From Duganella lactea (lineage in GTDB: Bacteria > Pseudomonadota > Gammaproteobacteria > Burkholderiales > Burkholderiaceae_D), in assembly GCF_009857505.1 (NCBI RefSeq), contig NZ_WWCP01000044.1, positions 1 through 35,381 of the forward strand: a stretch of 35,381 nt of DNA, read 5' to 3'. This document shows, piece after piece, positions 24,323 through 32,354 of the stretch. The position numbers and the translations under genes were made by a program. How positions within the stretch are numbered: the stretch's first letter is position 1; each line of letters starts with the position of its first letter. The notes below the pieces were generated by a model, which worked only from the letters and a program-made list of their open reading frames with translations, made no database searches and was not told the DNA's origin.

Positions 24323-26695
24323 TCAGGTCGCGACTGCGGTGAACAGGCGCACGCCGAATACCGGTCCCGCCGTGTGACCCGGCTCCGGATCGAAGCGTAC
24401 CACCACGCTGCTCTTGCCGCTGGTGAGGCGCTCCGGCACCGGATAATCGCGGTCGATAAACACGCCCGGACTGCTGCCATCGAGCTTGACGCGGACAATG
24501 CGCTCGCCATCGATGCTGATGTAGAAATCGCGGTTGCGCTCCTCGCCCCAATAGCTGGCCTGCAGCACCAGCGGCCCATTTGCGCACTTCATGCGGAAGC
24601 TGAAGAAGCCACCAGTGCGCGCGTCGCGGCCGTTGCGGCCACGGTAGGACACCGGATTCGAAATGTCCGATTGCAGGTCGTGATCGCGCTCCGGCTGCAT
24701 TTCGCCAAGGTGCATCACATCCACCGAGCGGTCGGCCAGGTCCTTCAGCCGCGCCTCCTCCTTGCGGAAGGCGACCTCCGAAGCCGCCCATTCAAGCTCG
24801 GTATAGGCGTTGAAGTACACCGCCGAACGCCGCTCATACTGCGAGAAGAATGGCTGGAACTTCATGTCGCCCGGCCGGCCGCTGCCCACGCTGCGATAGA
24901 CAGACTGGCTCCTGTCCGATTCCTTGAACGAGCCAAGGATATTGGCGCCCACCAGTGCCGGCGCCACGCCGCTGTATGGTTTGTCGGACGCGCCCAGGTC
25001 TGCCGCCAGCACCATCGGACCGCGCAGCAGCGCCACCACCTTGTCGTTGCCTGCCGCCGATTCCAGCCGCAACGCCAACGGCAGCGACAGGCGCACCGTA
25101 TCGCCGGCCTTCCAACGGCGGCGGATCAACGCATAGCCCTTCTCGTGCCGCGCGGCGTAAGGCTTGCCGTTGACCAGCAAGGCATGCTGGCCGGCCCATG
25201 CAGGAATGCGCAGTGCGACCGTGAACTGCCGCTCTCCCGCAAGGCCGCGCACCTTCAGATCAACGTCGCCCTCAAACGGATAACGTGTGGTCAGTTCAAG
25301 CTTTGCGCCGGTGCTGTCCCAGGTTACCGTCGATGGAATGTACAGATTGACGAACAGCGTGTCGCCATTCTCCCAGTAGATCGAATCGCCATGCTTGGCG
25401 TGGCTCTCCATGCCGGACAAGACGCAGCACCAGAAGTCGTTCTCTTCGCTGGAGTATTCGCGCGCCACGCCGGACATCAGCGGCGTCATATAAGTGAACA
25501 TGCCGGTGCGCGGATTCTGGTGCGCGAGAATGTGATTCAGATGCGTGCGCTCGTAGTAATCGAAATACGCGGCGTCCGGCGCCCAGCTGTACAGGTGGCG
25601 CGTCATCTTCAGCATGTTGTAGCTGCAGCAGGCTTCGCAGGTCTGCTCGGTGATGTGCGCGGCGATGGTGTCCGGCGCCGAGAAGTATTCGCGGTCGCCG
25701 TTGCCGCCGATGACGTAGCTGTGGTGCCGCGTCACGCGCTGCCAGAAGAAGTCCACGGCGGTGGCGTCGCTCTGGCGGCCGGTCAGCTCGTGCAGGCGCG
25801 CGAGGCCGATCAGTTTGGGGATCTGCGTGTTGGAATGCAGATTGGCCAGTTCGTCGCGGCCCTGCGTCAGCGGCAGCAGCACCTTGGTATGGTACAGGCG
25901 CTGAGCCAATGCCAGCCAGCGCTTGTCCTGCGTGCGCGCATACAGCTCGGCGAAGCTTTCGTTGATGCCGCCATGCTCGCAGTTCAGCACCTGCTGCACC
26001 TGTTCGTCGCTGAGCGCGGCGAAGACTTTATCGATATAACCGGCCAGACCGATGGCCACTTGCAGCGCCTGCTCGTTGCCGGCGTAAGTCTGCGCGTCGA
26101 ACAGGCCGGCGAACACCTTGTGCCAGTTATACAGCGGCACCCAGCAGCCGTTCAGGTCAAAGCCGGCCGAGCGGATTTCGCCGCGCATGATCTCGGGGAA
26201 GATCTCCTTGCCATCGACCACCTTGCCGTCCTTGCGCTTGCGCATAAAGCCGGCGATATAGCCGTCGCCCTGCGCCTGCTGCACGCGCGCCAGTTCGGCG
26301 ACGATGTAATCGATGCGCGGCTTCAGCGCCGACGCGCCGGTTTGCGCGTGCATCAGCGCCAGCGCGGACAGGTAATGGCCCAGGCCCTCGCCGGCGATGG
26401 TGTCCGACTCCCAGCCGCCATAAATGGCGCCCTTGGTCGGCAAGCCGGCAAAGCGGTGATAGTTATGCAGGAAGCGATCGGCGCTCAAACGCAGCAGGTA
26501 GGCCTGGTTGGCCTGCACCGCATCGGCATACACGGACGGCAGCAGGCGCACCGACGATAGCGGCAATGCCCTGGCGGTCGCAGGCACCGCGCCGCCCGGC
26601 GTGGCGGCGTTGGCGCTCAGGCCCGACGCCAGTCCAAGGCCGGCGGAGCCCTGCAAAATCAGTCGGCGCTGCTGAAAGGATGAAGACGGTCGCAT
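24323..26695 (-). CDS. GH127-type beta-L-arabinofuranosidase (DUF1680), exported
   Basis: A 790-residue glycoside hydrolase with an N-terminal export signal containing a twin-arginine pair (FQQRRLILQGSAGLGLASG), consistent with Tat export. An (alpha/alpha)6-type catalytic domain runs to about 440, and beta-sandwich domains follow. The zinc/thiolate motif of the family is visible: E354, C356 (with C353 and C357) in EQTCEACCSYN, and C423-C424 in DFWCCVLSGMESH. By analogy with Bifidobacterium HypBA1 (E338, C340, C417, C418) C423 would be the nucleophile. E336 in GNGDREYF is a plausible acid/base. The expected activity is removal of beta-L-arabinofuranose from plant glycans. It lies 97 bp downstream of the PL9-type gene. 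Other GH127-related arabinosidases are an alternative substrate class. Confidence 0.9.
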   Translation of the reverse strand: MRPSSSFQQRRLILQGSAGLGLASGLSANAATPGGAVPATARALPLSSVRLLPSVYADAVQANQAYLLRLSADRFLHNYHRFAGLPTKGAIYGGWESDTIAGEGLGHYLSALALMHAQTGASALKPRIDYIVAELARVQQAQGDGYIAGFMRKRKDGKVVDGKEIFPEIMRGEIRSAGFDLNGCWVPLYNWHKVFAGLFDAQTYAGNEQALQVAIGLAGYIDKVFAALSDEQVQQVLNCEHGGINESFAELYARTQDKRWLALAQRLYHTKVLLPLTQGRDELANLHSNTQIPKLIGLARLHELTGRQSDATAVDFFWQRVTRHHSYVIGGNGDREYFSAPDTIAAHITEQTCEACCSYNMLKMTRHLYSWAPDAAYFDYYERTHLNHILAHQNPRTGMFTYMTPLMSGVAREYSSEENDFWCCVLSGMESHAKHGDSIYWENGDTLFVNLYIPSTVTWDSTGAKLELTTRYPFEGDVDLKVRGLAGERQFTVALRIPAWAGQHALLVNGKPYAARHEKGYALIRRRWKAGDTVRLSLPLALRLESAAGNDKVVALLRGPMVLAADLGASDKPYSGVAPALVGANILGSFKESDRSQSVYRSVGSGRPGDMKFQPFFSQYERRSAVYFNAYTELEWAASEVAFRKEEARLKDLADRSVDVMHLGEMQPERDHDLQSDISNPVSYRGRNGRDARTGGFFSFRMKCANGPLVLQASYWGEERNRDFYISIDGERIVRVKLDGSSPGVFIDRDYPVPERLTSGKSSVVVRFDPEPGHTAGPVFGVRLFTAVAT

Positions 26696-26707
26696 GGCTA
26701 TCCTTAA

Positions 26708-26737
26708 TAATCAGTATTCTGATAATGTACGCCGTAC
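26708..26737. promoter_or_regulatory. paired palindromes upstream of the GH127 gene
   Basis: Two short palindromes sit in the gap between the lyase and the arabinofuranosidase genes. ATCAG/CTGAT is separated by TATT (about 26709-26722). GTAC/GTAC is separated by GCC (26727-26737). They lie 14-42 bp before the GH127 start. They could be operators or an RNA hairpin attenuating the downstream gene. Which, if either, is functional cannot be told from sequence. Confidence 0.35.
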
Positions 26738-26792
26738 CGTCTTCCCCGTCTTGTTTTCGGGCTTCACAAACAATGACGAATTCTGCACAAGG

Positions 26793-28043
26793 TCAGTTAA
26801 ACGCCCCCATGCCGGCCAGCGGGCTGCCGGGTCGCACATGGAAGCTGCGCAGCACCGGCAGGCTGCCGTCGGGCTGGCGCGGCGCGTCCCAGCCGCTGGT
26901 GGTGACGTCTTCAAAGTCCGCATCCGTCACGGCGCTCGGCAAAGTCCATGAGTTATGCGCCATCTCCAGGCCTTCGGTGTGTATGGTCAGGCGCCCCTTG
27001 TAGGCGATATTGTTGCGCAGGTTGCCGAGGTTGAGCGGCGAGCCGTCCGGCGCGATGCCGAGCATATTATAGTTGGCGCCATTGGCGAAAGCGGTGTTGT
27101 TGATGAAGTCCAGCGCCAGCGTATGATGATTGGCGTAGAAACCGGCCGCCTTGTTATCGAAGGCAACCGAGTTGCGGACGATGTGCTTGACGCCATTCGG
27201 CACATACTTGCCGCCGTAACCGCCGGCCTTGATGCCGTTGCCATTGCCGTCCTTCAGCGGCGTGTGCGTTCCCGGCAGATAGCCCTGCTGCCACGCCCAC
27301 GAGTGTTCAATGACGACCGGCGAGTAGGCGTTGATCAGGTCAAAGCCGTCATCGGAATTGGCCCAGGCGCGGCAACCGCGAAACACATTACCCGGCTGAT
27401 TGGCCTTGACGTGCGCGCCGAAACCGTCGGCGCTTTGGCCGGCGCCGTTGGAGGTGTAGGGATCGTAATTGTGGTGCGAATCGGTGTTCAACACCAGGTT
27501 GTAGGCGCCGCCCTTGATGAAGAGGCCGGGCCCCATGTTGTGGTGCAGATTGAGCTGCTCGAAGATGTTATGACTGCCGCTGTTCCACACGCCCCATGAT
27601 TCGTGATTGAGGCGGTTCTGCGGCTGCTGCGGCGCGCCGGTCACTTCCAGCCCTTTAAAATGCAGCCAGCTGCCGGTCACGCTGAAGCCTTTGACGCGGC
27701 AATTGTCCTTCATGGCGGCGAAGTCGAATACCGGCATCTCGCCGGGATAGGCCCAGTAGCGAATCGGCTGCCCTTCGCTGCCGCTTTTGTTCAGGGAGAC
27801 GCCATTCACCGTATCCGTGCGGCTGGCGCACTGATTCACGCCTTCGGTGTACACATAGCGCCCGCCGCGAAAATAAACGGTGTCGCCGGCCTGTGCGCCT
27901 TGCTGCGCGCGCATGATCGACCGCCATGGCGCGGCTTGCGTGCCGGCGGCGTTGTCGTCACCGTTCGGGGCGACATAATAGTCGGTGGCATGCGCGTTGA
28001 CGACGGCCAGCGCGGACAACAGGAATATCAGCAGTGCTTTCAT
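26793..28043 (-). CDS. PL9-type secreted pectate lyase (right-handed beta-helix)
   Basis: A 416-residue polysaccharide lyase with signal peptide MKALLIFLLSALAVVNAHA and a mature start DYYVAPNGDD, followed by the repeated beta-helix coils. The Ca-binding and catalytic residues of PL9 are in place: D206 in SADGFGAHVK, D231, D232 and D235 in NSDDGFDLI, and the catalytic base K272 in GNGNGIKAGG. This spacing agrees closely with Erwinia Pel9A (D209, D233, D234, D237, K273). It would cleave polygalacturonate by beta-elimination outside the inner membrane. Rhamnogalacturonan, the other PL9 substrate, is a possibility. It starts 1 bp after the acetylesterase stop, so the two are one operon. Confidence 0.92.
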   Translation of the reverse strand: MKALLIFLLSALAVVNAHATDYYVAPNGDDNAAGTQAAPWRSIMRAQQGAQAGDTVYFRGGRYVYTEGVNQCASRTDTVNGVSLNKSGSEGQPIRYWAYPGEMPVFDFAAMKDNCRVKGFSVTGSWLHFKGLEVTGAPQQPQNRLNHESWGVWNSGSHNIFEQLNLHHNMGPGLFIKGGAYNLVLNTDSHHNYDPYTSNGAGQSADGFGAHVKANQPGNVFRGCRAWANSDDGFDLINAYSPVVIEHSWAWQQGYLPGTHTPLKDGNGNGIKAGGYGGKYVPNGVKHIVRNSVAFDNKAAGFYANHHTLALDFINNTAFANGANYNMLGIAPDGSPLNLGNLRNNIAYKGRLTIHTEGLEMAHNSWTLPSAVTDADFEDVTTSGWDAPRQPDGSLPVLRSFHVRPGSPLAGMGAFN

Positions 28044-28044
28044 G

Positions 28045-29115
28045 TCACCACCCCATCTTCTGGCGAATGAAGGTCGTCAGTTGCGCCGCATTGGCCTGAT
28101 GCTGCTTCACGCGCGGATGGCCACCGAAACCGGTCCATGGGAAGATAATGGTGTCGATGCGCTGGTCGCCCAGTTGCCGCATCTGGTCCACCGCCGTGCG
28201 CACATAGCCCGGCCACTTGGAACCTTCCCGCACCGCGTCCATGCTGCCCAGCGCGCAGACAATGTAAGCGTTCGGATACAGTGCGCGTATCTTCTGCACG
28301 AAGCCGCGGTAGGCCTGAATGCGCTGCGCGTCGTCCGGCACTGGCGACAGGCGCTTTTCGCGGTCGATCAGCCAGCTGTCATTTTGCAGCAGGTTGATGA
28401 TCACAACATCCGGCGTCCAGGACTTGAAGTCCCAGCGGCTATCGTTGTCGCCGACCGCGCTAAGCTGGTCGTAGAAGTCCGGCATGGTGAACGGGAACCA
28501 GCTGATCATCACGCCGATGCCGCTCTGCGACGTGATGTGCGCTTCCGCGTCCAGCGCGCGCGCGGTGATCGACGAGTAGGACATGAAGTTGTTCTTGTCG
28601 CGCAGACGGTCGTCCGGCCCATCGTCCGGCGACTCGTTGCCCATGCCGGTGGTGATCGAGTCGCCGAAAAATTCGATATGACGCTTTTTCCGCGGCGGTG
28701 GCGCCAGCAACGCGCCGCCGTCGGCCAGTTCCAGTCCCTGGAACCAGGTGCCGCCCTCCTCGCCCTCGGTGCGCTTGGTGATCAGAAAGCTGTGCGCACC
28801 CGGCGTCAAGCCTGCGGCGACCGGGTAGGTGACGCTGCCGCGCCGCGCTTCGATAATCAGCGGCTTGCTGTAGTCGCCGTCGATAAACACGTTGAAAAAG
28901 TTCTTGCCCAGCTGGTCGTCCAGCTTCACGGCCAGACTCGGGCCGGTGAACTTGCCTTCGATGCTGCTGCCCGGCCAGGACAGCATGGGCCGCGCGCGGT
29001 CGGCGAAGTCGATGCGGCCGGTGTATTGCAACTGCTGATTATCCGGAGCGATGAAAACATCCGCCAGCGCCTGCCCCGCCAATAACAACGCCACCAATCC
29101 AAGCTTGAACTTCAT
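28045..29115 (-). CDS. CE2-like SGNH acetylesterase, secreted
   Basis: A 356-residue carbohydrate esterase. The signal peptide MKFKLGLVALLLAGQALA is followed by a jelly-roll domain (about 25-140) and an SGNH hydrolase domain (about 145-356). The nucleophile is S153 in EFFGDSITTG. Oxyanion-hole candidates are G199 (SQSGIG) and N245 (LLQND), and the catalytic histidine is H333 in GGHP. The aspartate normally three residues before the histidine in SGNH enzymes is F330, which fits the Ser-His dyad described for CE2. ATG 29115 is chosen for AGAGAGG at 5-6 bp and the signal peptide. It probably removes acetyl groups from plant polysaccharide (pectin, xylan or mannan) so that the neighbouring lyase can act. 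Confidence 0.88.
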   Translation of the reverse strand: MKFKLGLVALLLAGQALADVFIAPDNQQLQYTGRIDFADRARPMLSWPGSSIEGKFTGPSLAVKLDDQLGKNFFNVFIDGDYSKPLIIEARRGSVTYPVAAGLTPGAHSFLITKRTEGEEGGTWFQGLELADGGALLAPPPRKKRHIEFFGDSITTGMGNESPDDGPDDRLRDKNNFMSYSSITARALDAEAHITSQSGIGVMISWFPFTMPDFYDQLSAVGDNDSRWDFKSWTPDVVIINLLQNDSWLIDREKRLSPVPDDAQRIQAYRGFVQKIRALYPNAYIVCALGSMDAVREGSKWPGYVRTAVDQMRQLGDQRIDTIIFPWTGFGGHPRVKQHQANAAQLTTFIRQKMGW

Positions 29116-29134
29116 TGATACCTCTCTTCTATGG

Positions 29135-30064
29135 TTACAAAGCGCGGAACCGCGCCGCATGGCCGCTGGCGCGGAACTGTTCGACCACGTAATCGACAAA
29201 CACCCGCACCTTGGCCGGCACCAGCTTGCGGCTGGAGTAGTAGATCGACAAAGGCCGCGTTTCAGCATACCAGCCGGGCAGCACCCGCACCAGCGCGCCG
29301 CTGTCCAGCAGCGGCAACACGTGCGCCAGCGGCAGCATAGCGATGCCCATGCCGCTGGCGGCGGCGCACGCCAGCGCCTCGGGATCGTCCATCACCGCCA
29401 CCGGCCGCACGCTGGCCAGCACTTCCTGGCCGCCGCTGTGCTTCAAGGTCCATGGCACCAGGCGGCCGGTGCTCAATGAGCGCCGCAGCAGGCCGCGATG
29501 GCGCGCCAGTTCCTGCGGTTGCGACGGCGCCGCATGCGCGGTCAAATAGGCCGGCGACGCCACCAGCACAATTTGCATGCTCGCCAGCTCGCGCGCGATC
29601 AGCGCGTCGGTCAGCTCAATGCCGCCGCCGATGGCGACGTCGAAACCGTCCGCCACCAGATCGACCTGCCGGTTATCGAAATACAGGTCGGGCACCACGT
29701 CGGGATAGCGGCGTGTGAACTCGTCCAGCAGCGGCACAAAGTACGTGCGCCCCACCGTGTGCGCCAGCCCCACCTTCAGCGTGCCGGCCGGCTTGCCGGC
29801 GCCCTGGCTCAGATCCGTCAGCGCGTCGCCGATCTCGCTCCACGGCAGCCGCACCTGCCCGTACAGGCGCTCGCCATCGGTGGTCAGCGCCAGGCTGCGG
29901 GTGCTGCGCTGGAACAGCCGCACGCCCAGCCGCAGTTCCAGCCGGTTGACACTTTTGCTGACGGCGGCCGGCGTCAGCCCCAGGCGGCGCGCGGCGGCGG
30001 AGAAGCTGCCCTCGTCGGCAGCGGCGATGAAGGCGTCCAGATAGCTGCTTAATTCGGTGAACAT
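29135..30064 (-). CDS. LysR-family transcriptional regulator
   Basis: A 309-residue LysR regulator. The N-terminal winged helix (about 1-65) includes the family pattern FIAAADEGSFSAAARRLGLTPAAVSKSVNRLE. The C-terminal two-lobed effector domain carries LKVGLAHTVGRTYFVPLL and LVASPAYL. It is divergent from the dehydrogenase gene across a 109-bp gap, the standard layout for a LysR regulator and its target. It also sits 19 bp upstream of the acetylesterase in the same direction, so it might be transcribed with the polysaccharide genes. The effector cannot be guessed. Confidence 0.93.
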   Translation of the reverse strand: MFTELSSYLDAFIAAADEGSFSAAARRLGLTPAAVSKSVNRLELRLGVRLFQRSTRSLALTTDGERLYGQVRLPWSEIGDALTDLSQGAGKPAGTLKVGLAHTVGRTYFVPLLDEFTRRYPDVVPDLYFDNRQVDLVADGFDVAIGGGIELTDALIARELASMQIVLVASPAYLTAHAAPSQPQELARHRGLLRRSLSTGRLVPWTLKHSGGQEVLASVRPVAVMDDPEALACAAASGMGIAMLPLAHVLPLLDSGALVRVLPGWYAETRPLSIYYSSRKLVPAKVRVFVDYVVEQFRASGHAARFRAL

Positions 30065-30173
30065 GGCGCCATCTTATACCATCGGTTGAAACTGTACACA
30101 AAAATTAATGACTACAAAGATAAGCTGACGGCGACCATACTGTGTTCATCAACCAACCCGAAAGGAATCTATC
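30065..30173. promoter_or_regulatory. divergent LysR/SDR intergenic region
   Basis: A 109-bp gap with AT-rich stretches (AAAAATTAATGACTACAAAG) that should hold both promoters and the LysR site. I see no convincing T-N11-A palindrome. AAAGGA lies 8 bp before the dehydrogenase start and is a good ribosome site. Confidence 0.5.
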
Positions 30174-30917
30174 ATGAACACGAAATTCAACGGCAAAGTC
30201 GCTTTCATCAACGGTGGTTCGCGTGGCATCGGCGCGGCATCGGCTCGCCGCCTGGCCAGTGAAGGTGCGCGTGTCGCCATCGGCTACGCCGCTTCGGCCA
30301 TCGCCGCCGAGGCGCTGGTGGAAGAAATCAAGGCCGCCGGCGGCGAGGCCGTCGCCATCAAGGCCGACGCCGCCGACGCCGTCTCGCTGACCCGCGCCAT
30401 CGACAGCGTGGCCGAACGCTTCGGCCGCCTCGACATCCTGGTCAACAGCGCCGGCGTGCTGCATCTCGGCCCGGTGGAGCAGTTCGCGCTGGAAGACTTT
30501 GATCGCACGCTGGCAGTGAACGTGCGCGGCGTGTTTGTCGCCTCGCAGGCGGCGCTCAAACACATGAAGGACGGCGGCCGCATCATCAACATCGGCAGCA
30601 CCAACGCGCAGCGCATGCCGTTCGAGGGCGGCGCGGCCTACGCGATGAGCAAATCGGCGCTGATCGGCCTGGTGAAAGGCATGGCGCGCGATCTGGGCGC
30701 GCGCAATATCACGGTCAACAACATCTCGCCAGGCCCGGTGGACACCGACATGAATCCGGCCGACAGCGACTTCGCCGCCGGCATGCACGGGCTGATGGCG
30801 CTGAAACGCCACGGCACCGCCGCTGAAGTGGCGGCCATGGTGTCCTACCTGGCGGGGCCGGAAGCCGGCTTCGTCACCGGCGCCGACCTGCTGATCGACG
30901 GCGGCTTCGCGGCCTGA
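30174..30917 (+). CDS. SDR-family oxidoreductase (FabG-like)
   Basis: A 247-residue short-chain dehydrogenase. The Rossmann nucleotide loop is GGSRGIG at 14-20. NSAG lies at 91-94, with catalytic S142 in NIGSTN, Y156 and K160 in YAMSK. The C-terminal VTGADLLIDGGFAA is typical of classical SDRs. Arg17 after the glycine loop and the absence of an acidic residue at the end of strand 2 (IGYAAS) suggest NADP(H) preference. It probably reduces a ketone or aldehyde or oxidises an alcohol. 3-Oxoacyl-ACP reductase-like enzymes are the nearest annotation, but no fatty-acid gene is adjacent. A LysR regulator is divergent and presumably controls it. Confidence 0.93.
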   Translation: MNTKFNGKVAFINGGSRGIGAASARRLASEGARVAIGYAASAIAAEALVEEIKAAGGEAVAIKADAADAVSLTRAIDSVAERFGRLDILVNSAGVLHLGPVEQFALEDFDRTLAVNVRGVFVASQAALKHMKDGGRIINIGSTNAQRMPFEGGAAYAMSKSALIGLVKGMARDLGARNITVNNISPGPVDTDMNPADSDFAAGMHGLMALKRHGTAAEVAAMVSYLAGPEAGFVTGADLLIDGGFAA

Positions 30918-30923
30918 CCGCAC

Positions 30924-31895
30924 CTACCTGCCGGCTGCTTCGACGTAGATGTCGTCGGCGCAGTTGGCGGTGCGGCTGGCGGCTGGCTTGGCGTTGGCCA
31001 CCATCTGAGGCAGATCGCGGTCGGTGGCGAAGTCCAGCGCCAGCGATACGCGAATCTCCTGCAGGTATTTGCGCTGCGTGCACACCAGCGTGATGGTGTT
31101 GGCGACCTGCTCGCCGTAGCGCGCTTTCACGCGATCGAAGAAGTCGGTGACGCGGAAGCTCTTGCCGGTGCTGCCCAGCACGATCTTGCCGACTTCCGAA
31201 TCATTCACCACGCGCACCGCGGAGACGGCCTTGAGGAAGTACTCGTCCGGCGGCAGCGACTGGCATTTGCCATGCTTGTTCCACTCATAGGCGCCGAAGG
31301 TGCGCTCGTAGCGGAAGTTGGGCATCCACGGCGCGACCTGCTCGATGGTGTCCTGGCTCAGCGAAAAAGCCGGGCCGTTGCAGCTGCCGTAGTTGGTGCC
31401 GCACTCCTTCTTGTTCGGCCACAAGCCGTGCAGGCTCAGCGTTTTCGCTTCCAGCGCGCCGCTGTTCATGGCGTCGCATTCCGGCTTCTTGCCTTTGTAA
31501 TTGACATGTTCGCAGAAGCCTGGCTGCCAGGTGATCGCCAGCACGTAGCTATCCTGCTGGTTCGGCAGCGAGCACACTTCGCCACCGCCTCGCACCGCCG
31601 TGCGCTCCGCGCGCTCTTCCAGCTCCGGCTTGCCGCACTCGCGCTGCACCCAGCGCAGCCTGGGCTCCGCGCCGGGAACCTCGATGCGCACCCAGTCGTA
31701 ATCGGTCTTGTTGATTTCGCGGACGGTGTAGGCCGTGCCGGCGCTGATCTTGATATCGCCCGGATTGCTGCGCTTGGCAAAGGAGGAATACGCCTCGCAA
31801 CTTTTGGTGGCGGTAAAACTGCCGCTGGCGGATTCACTGGCGCCCGCACCCAAAGCGGTACAGGCCAGCAGCACGGCGGCGATATAGAGACGCAT
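30924..31895 (-). CDS. ribonuclease T2 family protein, periplasmic
   Basis: A 323-residue secreted endoribonuclease. The signal peptide MRLYIAAVLLACTALGAGA is followed by an N-terminal extension (about 25-100), with the SH3-like pattern TAYTVREINKTDYDWVRI and RWVQRECGK. The RNase T2 domain then has CAS I, LSLHGLWPN, with H156. CAS II, GAYEWNKHGKC, has E204, K207 and H208. These are the two histidines and the acid of the family, so activity is expected. Many cysteines fit periplasmic disulfides. GGGAG lies six bases before ATG 31895. Its stop is 6 bp from the convergent dehydrogenase stop. It probably degrades extracellular or periplasmic RNA for nutrient recovery. Confidence 0.93.
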   Translation of the reverse strand: MRLYIAAVLLACTALGAGASESASGSFTATKSCEAYSSFAKRSNPGDIKISAGTAYTVREINKTDYDWVRIEVPGAEPRLRWVQRECGKPELEERAERTAVRGGGEVCSLPNQQDSYVLAITWQPGFCEHVNYKGKKPECDAMNSGALEAKTLSLHGLWPNKKECGTNYGSCNGPAFSLSQDTIEQVAPWMPNFRYERTFGAYEWNKHGKCQSLPPDEYFLKAVSAVRVVNDSEVGKIVLGSTGKSFRVTDFFDRVKARYGEQVANTITLVCTQRKYLQEIRVSLALDFATDRDLPQMVANAKPAASRTANCADDIYVEAAGR

Positions 31896-32049
31896 GGTTA
31901 CTCCCAGGAAGTTGAACAGAGGCCAAAATTGTACCGAAGGCTATCACACGGGCAGTAGTCCTACAAAGCGAATGCAAGCACGCCGATACGGCGCGACCTC
32001 AGGAATGACTAAGATAACAGTTCGATTCATCCAACTAAAGGAGTCCAAA

Positions 32050-32292
32050 ATGAAACAATTTCATCTGACCGGCAAGTTTGCCTGCGCCCTGATCGCCACG
32101 GCTGCCATTCTCAGCGGCTGCCAGAAGAAAGAGATGGATCAGCCTGCGGTGCCGGAAGCCACGCCAGCGCCGGCCGCCACGCCGGCGCCGGTCACGCCAC
32201 CACCGGCCAATAACATGCCGGCAGACCCGAACGCCCCGGCCACCACCACGCCACCGGCGACCACCACCGAGCCGCCAACCACCACCAAGTAA
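32050..32292 (+). CDS. small Pro/Ala/Thr-rich lipoprotein
   Basis: An 80-residue protein. The signal peptide has a lipobox LSGC, with C23 as the lipidation site, preceded by ACALIATAAI. After QKKEMD the whole mature part is low-complexity Pro, Ala and Thr, ending in PATTTEPPTTTK. AAGGAG lies 7 bp before ATG 32050 and decides the start; the frame is open upstream to 31894 but those codons have no support. The function is unknown. A tail of this composition could cross part of the cell wall or serve as a tether. The +2 residue is Gln rather than Asp, so outer-membrane sorting is expected. Confidence 0.78.
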   Translation: MKQFHLTGKFACALIATAAILSGCQKKEMDQPAVPEATPAPAATPAPVTPPPANNMPADPNAPATTTPPATTTEPPTTTK

Positions 32293-32318
32293 TGCCCAAG
32301 TAATGCGTTAGTACCTTC

Positions 32319-32352
32319 GGCCTCGGGCGCCCTCCTTCAAGGCGCCGAGGCC
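32319..32352. terminator. bidirectional hairpin between lipoprotein and kinase genes
   Basis: GGCCTCGGGCGCC (32319-32331) pairs with GGCGCCGAGGCC (32341-32352) with one bulged G and a 9-nt loop. It lies in the 62-nt gap between two convergent genes, so it would end both transcripts. The flanks lack a clear T-run, so termination may be rho-assisted. Confidence 0.65.
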
Positions 32353-32354
32353 CC

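Noticed and set aside
32286..32306. Direct repeat CCAAGTAATGC at the lipoprotein stop codon
   Set aside because: Only two 11-bp copies. The simplest explanation is a small local duplication after the stop, with no regulatory implication.
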